In this document: piece after piece, positions 1 to 7,065 of the stretch
How positions within the stretch are numbered: position 1 is the stretch's first letter
Layout: the number at the start of each line of letters is the position of its first letter
Source: Penaeus vannamei
Taxonomy: Eukaryota > Arthropoda > Malacostraca > Decapoda > Penaeidae
Reading direction: 5' to 3'
NCBI RefSeq assembly: GCF_042767895.1
Contig: NC_091582.1
Location: 17,049,160 to 17,059,159, forward strand
Length of the DNA stretch: 10,000 nt
Position numbers and translations under genes: made by a program
The notes under the pieces: model-generated
Database searches by the model: none
Seen by the model: the letters and a program-made list of their open reading frames with translations, nothing else
What the model was told of the DNA's origin: nothing

Positions 1-230
1 CTATATATGTTTGTATGTATGTAGATGGATGAATGATTACACACATGCTAGTACACATGCAACTTACGTACATGCATTTGCCCTTGGTCTATATCAAGTA
101 AAATCCGGACATACCTACATTGCAAGGCACGGAGGTCACACTCGGGTAATAACAAGCGTGCAAAAGTTCAGTCAGAAATAACGATTTTGTGTCCACAGTG
201 CAAATAACCACGTTTCTCCAATTCGCACAG
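1..230. other. Low-copy flank with decayed ATGT/ATGA tetranucleotides
   Basis: The first ~60 bases carry decayed tetranucleotide texture (TGTATGTATG, GATGGATGAATGA) and two ACACATGC motifs. The rest (about 61-230) is non-repetitive and of mixed composition. No open frame of useful length, RNA fold or regulatory signal is recognisable. It probably forms the edge of an old microsatellite next to ordinary intergenic DNA. Confidence 0.6.
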
Positions 231-553
231 CTAAGTCGTTTTCAGAAAATAAAAAAAATAAGGAATAGAAAAGAAAAAAATGCAAGTCGTTTTCAGAAGA
301 AAAAAAAATAAAAAAGAGAGAAATGCAAGTCGTTTTTCAGAAAAAAAAAGAAAGAGAGAGCGAAAAATGCAAGTTTTTTTTTCAGAAAATAGAAATAAAG
401 AATAAAAAAGAGAGAAATGCAAGGCGTTTACAGAAAATAAAAATGAAAAATAAAAAAGAGAAAAATGCAAGTCGTTTTCAGAAAATAAAAAACTGCTAAA
501 AAGAAAAATGCAAGTCATTTTCAGAAAATAAAAGATAAAAAAAAGAAAAAATA
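231..553. repeat. Seven-copy 43-50 bp minisatellite with A-rich spacers
   Basis: A core close to TGCAAGTCGTTTTCAGAAAA recurs at 231 (as CTAAGTCG), 281, 324, 368, 418, 466 and 509, giving periods of 50, 43, 44, 50, 48 and 43. The spacers are A-rich and vary (AAATAAAAAAGAGAG-like), while the core is well conserved except for single changes (AAGGCG at 420, AAGTCATTT at 512) and a poly-T expansion in the copy at 368. The minus strand stays open across much of the array, but the translation is only Phe/Ser/Leu-rich low complexity. This is a locally expanded minisatellite with homopolymer slippage in the spacer. No coding role is supported. Confidence 0.9.
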
Positions 554-741
554 CAACAGAAAATCATACACAATTTCTTTTTCAAATATTCTCCCAAAAA
601 AACATGATATTTTGGGTCATGTCGTACACGTCAGTCCACGAGTGTATATGCGTATCGAAGACATTTCGACTAAAAGATCTATATTCGATTTTATTTCATT
701 TATTTCATGTCTGTGAATCTGATATTGAACTTCTGCAGTGG
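554..741. other. AT-rich low-copy spacer
   Basis: Mostly non-repetitive AT-rich sequence between the A-rich minisatellite and the GA tract. No motif is recognised. An ATG at 604 opens a frame that runs into the purine tract, but its first ~40 residues have no recognised family and the remainder is Arg/Glu low complexity, so it is not called as a gene. Confidence 0.55.
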
Positions 742-757
742 AGAGAGACAAAGACGC

Positions 758-802
<45 letters not shown>

Positions 803-950
803 TAAAGGAGAAAAAGAGAGAGAGAGAGAAGGAGAGAGAGAGGAGAGAGAGTAAAGGAGAAAAAGAGAGAGAGAGAGAAGGAGAGAGAGTAAAGGAGAAA
901 AAGAGAGAGAGAGAGAAGGAGGGAGGGAGAGAGGAGAGAGAGATGGCAAG
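742..950. repeat. (GA)n polypurine tract with TAAAGGAG minisatellite
   Basis: The plus strand is almost purely A/G. A perfect GA stretch spans about 766-792. It is followed by three imperfect copies of a unit that opens with TAAAGGAGAAAAAG and continues as GA repeats, with TAAAGGAG at 803, 852 and 890 (periods 49 and 38). The only regular pyrimidine is the T of that motif. The tract ends in GGAGGGAGGG near 917-930. Open frames on both strands are artefacts of the repeat (Arg/Glu one way, Ser/Leu the other). Confidence 0.93.
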
Positions 951-1026
951 GAGAATCCGTAACTAGATTTCTTTTTCTTGTCCTTGTTCGTCTTCTTCTT
1001 CTTCTTTTTTCTTTCTTTTATTTCTT

Positions 1027-1127
<101 letters not shown>

Positions 1128-1302
1128 CTCTCTCTCTCTCTCTCTCTCTTTCCTTCCTTTCTTCCGTCCTTCTTTTTTTCTTTCTTTCTGTCTTTCCTCC
1201 CTTCCTTCCTTCATCCCTTCCTTCCTTCCCTCTTTCCTTCCTTCCTTCCCTCTTTCCTTTCTTCCTTCCTCCCTCCTTTCCCTTCCTTTCTTCCTCCCTC
1301 TC

Positions 1303-1420
1303 CTCCCTCCCTCCCTCCCTCCCTCCCTCCCTCCCTCCCTCCCTCCTCCTCCCTCCCTCCTCTCCCCTCCCCTCCCCCTCCCCTCCCTCCCCTCCCCTCC
1401 CCTCCCCTCCCTCCTCCCTC
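1303..1420 (-). repeat. (CCCT)n/(CCCCT)n run; minus-strand G-quadruplex motif
   Basis: About ten consecutive CCCT units (1303-1346) are followed by a run of CCCC and CCCCC blocks separated by single T (about 1363-1415). The minus strand therefore reads as repeated G3-A-G3 and G4-A-G4, a textbook G-quadruplex pattern with one-base loops, and the plus strand matches an i-motif pattern. A smaller, similar run lies at 1581-1606. Whether it folds in vivo is inference. Confidence 0.85.
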
Positions 1421-1490
1421 CCTTCCTTCCCTCCCTCCCTCCTCCTTCCCTCCTCCCTCCCTTCCCTCCCTCTTCTTCTTTCTTTTCCTT

Positions 1491-1518
1491 TTCCCTCAGA
1501 GGATCAAAATATCACAAC

Positions 1519-1566
<48 letters not shown>

Positions 1567-1744
1567 TTCCTTCCTTTCTTCCCCCCTCCCTCCCTCCCTC
1601 CCCCCCTTCTTTCCTCCCTCTCTCCCTCCTTCCCTTCCCTCCTCCTCCCTCCCTTTCCTCCTCCTCCTCCCTTCCTCCCTTCCCTCCCTCCCTTCCCTCC
1701 CTTCTTTCTTTTCCTTTCCCTCAGAGGATCAAAATATCACAACA
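1491..1744. repeat. 225-bp-spaced direct duplication
   Basis: A 29-bp block, TTCCCTCAGAGGATCAAAAT followed by ATCACAACA, occurs identically at 1491-1519 and 1716-1744, 225 bp apart. Each copy is preceded by a TTCTTTCTTTTCC stretch and a long (CT)n-to-CCCT gradient (1127-1490 and 1521-1715). The whole cassette (CT repeat, polypyrimidine, CTCAGAGG element) looks tandemly duplicated with length change in the first pyrimidine part. (CT)20 at 1521-1560 begins the second copy. Confidence 0.9.
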
Positions 1745-1865
1745 TCAAACACATGACGTGGATGTCAGGAAAATAATTGTTTTGCGAGAGATGAAAACGA
1801 CAGATTATAAAAACGATTGTTGTGTTCTATCATTTGACGTCGGATTGAAAGAGAGGAAGGGAAGG
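1745..1865. other. Short complex segment after the polypyrimidine block
   Basis: Non-repetitive sequence with ordinary codon-like composition. The plus frame that crosses the splice-acceptor-like AG at 1723-1724 stays open from 1725 to a stop at 1872-1874, about 49 codons. The translation (including HQTHDVDVRK and VLSFDVGLKE) is not low complexity but resembles no family I recognise. Such a short open run can occur by chance, so no CDS is claimed. Confidence 0.5.
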
Positions 1866-1903
1866 AGAGAGTAAGAGGAGGAGGAGGAGGAGGTGGAAGA
1901 GGG

Positions 1904-2121
1904 AGAGAAAGATGGATGGAGAAATGAGGAAGGTGAGAAGGTGAGGTATATAGATAGTTAAGAAAAAGGGAGAGGGGGAGGGAGAAAGATGGAGAAATGA
2001 GGAAGGTGAGAAGGTGAGGTATACAGATAAGAAAAAGGGAGAAGGGGAGGGAGAAAGATGGATGGAGAAATGAGGAAGATGAGAAGGTGAAGTATACAGA
2101 TAGTTAAGAAAAAGGGAGAGG
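1904..2121. repeat. Three-copy 69-78 bp purine minisatellite
   Basis: Units open with GAGAAAGATGG at 1904, 1982 and 2051 (periods 78 and 69) and run through GAGAAATGAGGAAGGTGAGA, a GTATA(T/C)AGATA stretch and AAGAAAAAGGGAGAGG. The second copy lacks GATG and TAGT blocks present in the others. The array is preceded by GGA repeats (1876-1893) and followed by AGG/AAG-rich purine DNA to about 2160. Minus-strand open frames here are Ser/Phe/Leu low complexity. Confidence 0.92.
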
Positions 2122-2213
2122 AAGAGAATGAAAAGAAGGAGGAGGAGGAGGAAGAGGACAAGGCTAATGATGATAATGAGAAAGAAACTGACCGTGATGA
2201 AAAGGAAAGACAT
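2122..2213. other. GGA/GATGA-rich purine tail
   Basis: Decayed AGG, GAA and TGATGA trinucleotide texture linking the minisatellite to the CTG/TTG run. Nothing functional is recognised. Confidence 0.6.
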
Positions 2214-2217
2214 ATTG

Positions 2218-2227
2218 CTGCTGCTGC

Positions 2228-2301
<74 letters not shown>
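2218..2301. repeat. (CTG)4(TTG)24 microsatellite
   Basis: Four CTG units (2218-2229) pass directly into 24 uninterrupted TTG units (2230-2301), ending in T6. On the minus strand this is (CAA)24(CAG)4, which in one frame gives about 28 consecutive Gln within a 61-codon open frame. The flanking residues of that frame have no recognisable domain, so it is treated as a non-coding microsatellite. The abrupt change from CTG to TTG suggests a single C-to-T substitution followed by expansion of the variant unit. Confidence 0.97.
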
Positions 2302-2304
<3 letters not shown>

Positions 2305-2400
2305 TTTGGTAAAATTTATCTTCCACACAAAAAACACTGGATTGTGCATATGGAATACACTTTATTAATTCATATACATCAGATCGCAGAGTAAATTAGA
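2302..2400. other. AT-rich low-copy spacer
   Basis: Non-repetitive AT-rich DNA after the TTG run. No gene, RNA or signal is recognised. Confidence 0.55.
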
Positions 2401-2830
2401 GAAAATAAGTTTTGCTGTTGCAGAATAAATCTAAAACAGTTAGACAAAAGAGAGACAGATAGACAGTTAAGGAGAGAAAAAAAGGAAAGATAGATAGAGG
2501 TAGATAGAGAAAGAAAGGTCCACAGAAACAGGAAAAGAGAATTAGACAGAGAAGGGAACAGAAAGCAGGAAGAGAGACGTAAGTAGACTCAAACAGACAG
2601 AAAAAGGAATAGAGAAGCAGGAAGAAAGACTTTGACAGACAAACCAAAAAAAAGACCTAAAGAGATTAAACAAGACACAAACAAACAAACAAAGACATAA
2701 AGAGATTAAGCAAATACACGACTTCCTCTCTAAACACTAAAACGCCAGAACTTAATAATTCGAAATATCCGAAAATCCTCATCTCATAAAAGGAAGAGAA
2801 AAAAAGGAAGAGAAAAAACTTCCTGCATTC
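2401..2830. repeat. A/GA-rich degenerate repeat region
   Basis: Purine-biased, A-rich sequence with decayed GACAGATAGACAG and GAAGAAAGA units (2440-2640). It contains an imperfect 20-bp direct repeat AAAGAC(C/A)TAAAGAGATTAA at 2651-2670 and 2691-2710 (spacing 40, separated by ACAAACAAACAAACA) and two copies of the 15-bp unit AGGAAGAGAAAAAA around 2791-2818. The segment 2711-2790 is more complex. An 83-codon minus-strand open frame at 2396-2647 is hydrophobic low complexity (Phe/Leu/Ser) from the repeat and is not called. Confidence 0.8.
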
Positions 2831-2892
2831 ATCCTAAGGTTCAAAGTTCCTTCCGAAGTTCAAATGGATTCTAATGTTCATTCTAATCTCGG
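2831..2892. other. Short complex spacer with small internal repeats
   Basis: Mixed-composition sequence containing repeated GTTCAAA and ATTCTAAT motifs. It is an island between two purine blocks, and no function is recognised. Confidence 0.5.
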
Positions 2893-2944
2893 AACAGGGA
2901 GGGAAGGGAAGGGAAGGAGGGAGGGAGGGAAAATGGAGGATAAA

Positions 2945-3100
2945 GGAGAGAAAGTGGGAGGAATGTGGAAGAGGAAGGAGGGAGGAAGGGGAGGAGGTGA
3001 AAGGGGAAAGAGGGAAGAAGAAGGAGAGAAAGTGGGAGGAATATGGAAGAGGAAGGGGAGGAGGTGAAAGGGGAAAGAGGGAAGAAGAAGGAGGGAAGGG
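2945..3100. repeat. Two-copy 67-78 bp purine minisatellite
   Basis: GGAGAGAAAGTGGGAGGAAT occurs at 2945 and 3023 (period 78), followed in each copy by TGGAAGAGGAAGG and GAGGTGAAAGGGGAAAGAGG. The latter block recurs 67 bp apart because the second copy lacks about 11 bases of GGAGGGA-like sequence. Confidence 0.9.
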
Positions 3101-3110
3101 AGGAAGGAGG

Positions 3111-3336
3111 AAAATAGGTGAAGGGAGAATGGAACAAAGAGAGAGGGAGGATAAACGAAAGATGAAGGAGGGAAGGAAGGAAGGAGGAAAATGGAAGCTG
3201 AAGGAAGGAAGGGAAGTAGGGATGGAAAAATGAAGATCGAGAAGGGAGGAATGAGGGAAATAGGTGAAGAGGGAAGAATGGAACAAAGAGAGAGGGAGGA
3301 TAAATGAAAGATGAAGGAGGAGGGAAGGAAGGATGG
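3111..3336. repeat. 146-bp-spaced direct repeat (~77 bp units)
   Basis: A block opening with AAATAGGTGAAG and continuing through GAATGGAACAAAGAGAGAGG and GATAAA(C/T)GAAAGATGAAGG occurs at about 3111-3187 and 3257-3336, offset 146 bp. The copies differ by point changes and a small GAGG insertion. The intervening 70 bp (with a CTGAAGG motif) is not clearly duplicated. Confidence 0.88.
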
Positions 3337-3800
3337 ATAGTGATGAAGAGGTAAGGATGGAAGGAAAATGGTAGATGGAAAGAGGGAAGGAAGAATGGAT
3401 GAAGAAAGAGGAAACGAAATGGAAGGAAGAAAATGAATAAAAGGATGGAGAGGTTGGAAGAAAAGGAAGGAAGAGAAAATAGGAGAGGAAGGAAGGAGCG
3501 AGACAGTGAGAGAAAATGAAAGATGGAGAGGGAGAGACGGAGCGAGAACGGGAGGGAATGAAAGGGAGGAAAAGAGAAAGAAAGAGAGAGATGGGAAGGG
3601 AGGAAAGGAAAAGCGAAACAGTAAAATAAGAGGGAAGGAGGAGGGAAACGGAAGATGAAGAGGGAAAGAGAGGGAGAGAGGGAAAATAAAGATAAAGAGG
3701 GAGAGAAGAAAATTGATAACGGAGGAAGGGAGAGAAAATTAAATGCTGTGTAGGGTAATGGATCAAGATGAGAAGGGAGAGGAAGTCAAACAAATAGACA

Positions 3801-3806
3801 GATAAG

Positions 3807-3886
<80 letters not shown>

Positions 3887-4060
3887 AAGAGAAAGAGAGG
3901 GAGAGAAAGAGAGAGAGAGAGAAAGTGAGAACGAGAGAGAGAGAGAGAGAGAGAAAAATAGAGAGAGAGACAGACAGACAGACCGACAAAAAGAGAGAGA
4001 GAATGATTGTCAGAGAAGAGAGCAAGAAGAGAGAGACTCAGAAAGAGAAAGAGAAAAAAA
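3801..4060. repeat. (GA)n tract with decayed ACAGACAG units
   Basis: Long GA runs (about 3801-3880, 3910-3950) interrupted by AAGCGAAAG, ACGAGAG and a short GACAGACAGACAGACC run at 3969-3984. It continues the purine strand bias of the preceding block and ends with A-rich sequence at 4050-4060. Minus-strand frames are Ser/Leu repeats only. Confidence 0.93.
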
Positions 4061-4119
4061 AACTCATTTCAAGAAGTTAGGTGGAATTATATGCATGTTT
4101 CTTCAAGTGTGTTTGTATG

Positions 4120-4189
4120 TTGTTTGTTTGTTTGAGTGTGTGTGTGGGGGGGGGGGGGGTTGCGCGCGTGTGTGTGTGTGTTTGTGTGC

Positions 4190-4265
<76 letters not shown>
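4120..4265. repeat. G14 homopolymer and (TG)36 microsatellite
   Basis: A decayed TTTG/GTGT lead-in is followed by 14 consecutive G (4146-4159), a GCGCGCGTGTG junction and then 36 uninterrupted TG units (4193-4264). The alternating CG/TG stretch from about 4161 is a classic Z-DNA-prone sequence. Cys/Val/Thr/His open frames on both strands are artefacts of the dinucleotide. Confidence 0.97.
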
Positions 4266-4268
<3 letters not shown>

Positions 4269-4325
4269 TACATATTTATGCCTGCAGTATGTGCGTATAT
4301 ATAGATGAATGTTTGGATGCATGTA

Positions 4326-4335
<10 letters not shown>

Positions 4336-4400
<65 letters not shown>
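4336..4400. repeat. (TA)25 microsatellite with trailing (TA)n
   Basis: Twenty-five TA units (4336-4385) arise directly from a GTGTGTG stretch. A single G at 4387 separates them from a further GTATATATATATAT. The run is self-complementary and can extrude as a cruciform or hairpin. Together with the GT array 70 bp upstream it forms a compound GT/TA locus. Confidence 0.97.
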
Positions 4401-4476
4401 GCAAACACGCATAAATATATTTATATATGTATGAACGAACGCATGAGTGCATGTATATGCATTCATATATGTATGT
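4401..4476. other. Decayed ATGC/ATGT tetranucleotide region
   Basis: ATG-rich sequence (GAACGAACGCATG, GTGCATGTATATGCAT) that shares motifs with the 32-bp array that follows, suggesting older, decayed relatives of that unit. No gene is recognised. Confidence 0.55.
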
Positions 4477-4572
4477 AAGTACATACACACGTTCGCATGA
4501 AAGTATCTAAGTACACACACACGTACGCATGCATGTATCCAAGTATATACACACGTACGCATGTATGGATAC
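4477..4572. repeat. Three-copy 32-bp tandem repeat (ACACGTACGCATG family)
   Basis: Units start AAGTACATACACACGTTCGC at 4477, AAGTACACACACACGTACGC at 4509 and AAGTATATACACACGTACGC at 4541, with an exact period of 32. Each unit continues CATG followed by a more variable tail of about nine bases. A decayed continuation (ACACGTATATACGCATACATG) reaches about 4594. CpG-containing ACGTACGC is preserved in two units. Confidence 0.88.
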
Positions 4573-4640
4573 ACACGTATATACGCATACATGTACACGC
4601 ACTAACGCTAATTACGCACGCAAACTTCGGTATCCACACG

Positions 4641-4787
4641 CACGCAATCCTCTCTCTCATTAGCTAGGTGACGAGGGAGTAAAATCTGAAGTCGGCCTAA
4701 TCGGAGTGGCGGCCAGTGAGTTTTTCTTTGCGGGGAATAACTGGGCTTCTTCTCCTTCTTCGTATGAGAGAGGGTGGATGTGGTGGT
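4641..4787. other. Complex, GC-richer island without recognised gene
   Basis: From the end of the GTACGC-type sequence to the poly-G runs the DNA is non-repetitive (for example GAAGTCGGCCTAATCGGAG and GGCGGCCAGTGAG) apart from a TTCTTCTCCTTCTTC patch at 4748-4761. I see no domain, splice pair or RNA fold. It may be a fragment of an old unique or mobile sequence broken up by microsatellites. Confidence 0.5.
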
Positions 4788-4829
4788 GGGGGGGGTATAC
4801 GTAGCTTTTTTTTTGGGGGGGGGGGGGGG
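4788..4829 (+). repeat. Poly-G runs: G8, then T9G15
   Basis: G8 at 4788-4795 and, after TATACGTAGC, T9 (4806-4814) joined directly to G15 (4815-4829). With GGTGGTGGG just upstream this is a strong plus-strand G-quadruplex candidate. Homopolymers of this length are also prone to sequencing and assembly error. Confidence 0.9.
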
Positions 4830-4844
4830 TTGGCTGTTTGTGTG

Positions 4845-4963
4845 TTTGTCTATATCTATCTCTGTGTCTCTCTCTTTCTCTATCTGTTTCTCTCTCTATC
4901 TTTATCTCTGTATCTCTCTCTCTCTCTCTCTTTCTCTGTCTATTCTCTTTCTCTTTCTCTGTC

Positions 4964-5052
<89 letters not shown>
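4845..5052. repeat. (CT)n region ending in (TC)43
   Basis: Decayed TCTATCTCTGTCTC repeats pass into an uninterrupted TC run of 43 units (4967-5052). A CTCTTTCTCTGTCTATTCTC unit appears twice at about 4925-4970. Plus-strand Ser/Leu frames are artefacts of the repeat. Confidence 0.96.
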
Positions 5053-5470
<418 letters not shown>

Positions 5471-5519
5471 TAATCTAGTTATCTGTCTATCTGTCTATCT
5501 CTTTATGTCTGGTTGAGGC

Positions 5520-5930
5520 AGAGGAAATGTGTATGTGTTTGATGTGTCTGTCTCTACGTTGGTGTGTGCGTGTGTGCGTTGTGTGCGCGTGCGTAGGTGT
5601 CTGTGTGTGAGTGCGCACGCTTCTGTCTGTGGGTGTGCGTGAGTGAGCATGTGTGTGTATCCGGACGAATGTGTGCGTGTGCTGTGTGTGTTCGCGTATA
5701 TAAACGTCTTTATGATTATGTGTGTGCGTGTGTGTCTATGTGCGTGCGTGTGTATGTTCGTGTTTATATGTGCGTGTGCGTATGTGAGTGTCTGTGTGTG
5801 TCAACATGTATGTGCGTATGTAAGTCTCTTTCTGTTTGTATGCCTATATGGACGCCACTGTGTATCCACAAGGGCGTGTACGTATGTAAACCCCCGTGTG
5901 CGTATGTGCCTGTGTACGTACGCGTTTGCA
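5520..5930. repeat. Degenerate GT-rich (GTGTGCGT) region
   Basis: GTGTGTGCGTGTGTATGTGCG-like texture with frequent GCG and TATG interruptions, an old, diverged (GT)n array. It is open in two plus frames (190 and 163 codons from 5597 and 5643), but the residues are Cys/Val repeats until about 5930, so these are artefacts. CpG retention is notable for old repeat DNA. Confidence 0.85.
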
Positions 5931-6133
5931 AGCAGGCGGGCTGGGCCATTGATTCCTCGGCCGGCAGTACGCCCACCGCCTCCATCACTAACTGTCCTCG
6001 CCCATTCTCTCCTCACCAGCCTCCATTACCACGCCTCTCTTCCTCAATTTCCAAAGAATATTCTCCTTCTCCTGATCAACAATGCTCAATGGATCTCCCA
6101 GTCTCCATTTTTTTCCCCATTAACACCGTCATG
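5931..6133. other. Complex GC-rich island, open in plus frame
   Basis: An abrupt change from GT repeats to mixed, GC-rich sequence (GGGCTGGGCC, CCGGCCGG-type palindrome near 5958-5963). The plus frame open from the GT repeat continues through here to a stop at 6167-6169, giving about 70 residues of ordinary composition, rich in Ser and Pro, with a PSPDQQCSMDLP segment. I recognise no family, start or splice signal. It could be an exon remnant, part of an old element, or chance. Confidence 0.45.
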
Positions 6134-6200
6134 AACTCGGGGCTGATTCATAAGGGTTCGGAACACTAACTCGGGACTGATTCATAAGGGTTCGAAACAC
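6134..6200. repeat. Two-copy 34-bp tandem duplication
   Basis: A 33-bp block, AACTCGGG(G/A)CTGATTC followed by ATAAGGGTTCG(G/A)AACAC, occurs at 6134-6166 and 6168-6200 with only two differences. Each copy contains GGTTCGRAAC, which resembles a tRNA-type B box, but no A box or tRNA fold is evident. Confidence 0.92.
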
Positions 6201-6335
6201 CACCACGGTAACTGTAGCTATCGTGGAATCAGCGGCTGGGTTAGTTCTTGTTTGCAGACGCAGCTAGCAATACGCTATCGGTTTTAGATGAGGTTCTGTA
6301 GTTAAACTGTCAGTTAGATTTAGAAATATATCTTT
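6201..6335. other. Low-copy spacer
   Basis: Non-repetitive sequence of mixed composition (for example GACGCAGCTAGCAATACGC and CAGTTAGATTTAG). No feature is recognised. Confidence 0.5.
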
Positions 6336-6510
6336 TATAGTAGTAGCAGTAGTAGTATTAGTAATCGTAGTAGTAGTAGTAGTTGGTAGTAGATGTAGAG
6401 GTGGTAGTAGTAGTAGTAGTAGTTGGTAGTAGATGTAGCAGAGGTGGTAGTAGTAGTAGTAGTAGTAGTTGGTAGTAGATGTGGCAGAGGTGGAAGTAGT
6501 AGTAGTAAAG
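6336..6510. repeat. (TAG)n minisatellite, 40-46 bp units
   Basis: TAGTAG runs punctuated by GTTGGTAGTAGATGT at 6382, 6422 and 6468 (periods 40 and 46), each followed by a variant of (A/G)GCAGAGGTGG. Later copies are longer: TAG runs expand and a CAG insertion appears from copy two on. This is a higher-order unit grown out of a trinucleotide repeat. Confidence 0.9.
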
Positions 6511-6544
6511 GTAGTGTTATTTAGTTATGTCTATTATCGTTGTC

Positions 6545-7065
6545 TTTTGGTGTTATCATCATCATTATTGATAGGATTATCACCATCATTTTTGTCATCA
6601 GTACTGTTATCAATGTCATTAGTAGTAATATTGATATTAGCACTATCATTATTGTCATATATTACTGTTATCATTATCATCATAATCAACACAATTACTA
6701 TGATTATTATTATTATTATTGGTATTTGTAATAGTAGTGGTTATTTATTATTATTATTGTTACTATCATTTTTACTAATATGATCATTATTGTCACTTAC
6801 ATTATTGATATTACCACTATAATTATCATTACCAATATAAGTAGAAGTATCTTTAGTATCATTATCCTTATAATTACCAATATGATGATTATCATTGTTT
6901 TCATTATCATCATTAACATTATTATTAGTATCAATATTTCATCATGATTATGATAATTATCATCATTATAAACGTTATAATCATTATAGTATAATCATTA
7001 TCACCATTATTACCATTTCCCTTTTCATCATTATCATTACCCACTAAATCACCACTCATTAACAA
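6545..7065. repeat. Decayed ATT/ATC trinucleotide region
   Basis: About 520 bases of ATCATT, ATTATT, TATCATTATC and TTGTCATTA texture with almost no pure runs longer than five units, best read as an ancient (ATT/ATC)n expansion. The plus frame at 6469-6783 gives Ile/Leu/Val low complexity and is not a gene. Confidence 0.9.

Larger units (their letters stand above)
2893..3786. repeat. ~0.9 kb polypurine (GGA/GAA) block
   Basis: The plus strand is almost entirely A and G, built from decayed GGAA, GGGA and GAAGGA units, with T or C appearing mostly in recurring motifs such as GTGGGAGGAAT and ATGAAGGAGG. The opening 2897-2930 contains repeated GGGA blocks with G-quadruplex potential on the plus strand. 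The 319-codon minus-strand open frame reads as Ser/Leu/Pro/Phe low complexity and is a repeat artefact. Confidence 0.94.

Noticed and set aside
604..966. 120-codon frame with non-repeat N-terminal 40 residues
   Set aside because: The N-terminal part matches no family known to me and runs straight into Arg/Glu repeat. The start context and length are unremarkable.
2834..3793. 319-codon minus-strand open frame
   Set aside because: Complement of a GGA/GAA purine tract. The Ser/Leu/Pro/Phe composition with no domain is a repeat artefact.
6049..6067. Heat-shock-element-like GAATATTC
   Set aside because: One correct GAAnnTTC pair is present, but the neighbouring TTC is four bases away rather than two, and no gene or promoter follows.
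5597..6169. 190-codon frame as a Cys-rich protein
   Set aside because: The Cys/Val part is decayed (GT)n. Cysteine spacing follows the dinucleotide rather than a toxin or zinc-finger pattern.
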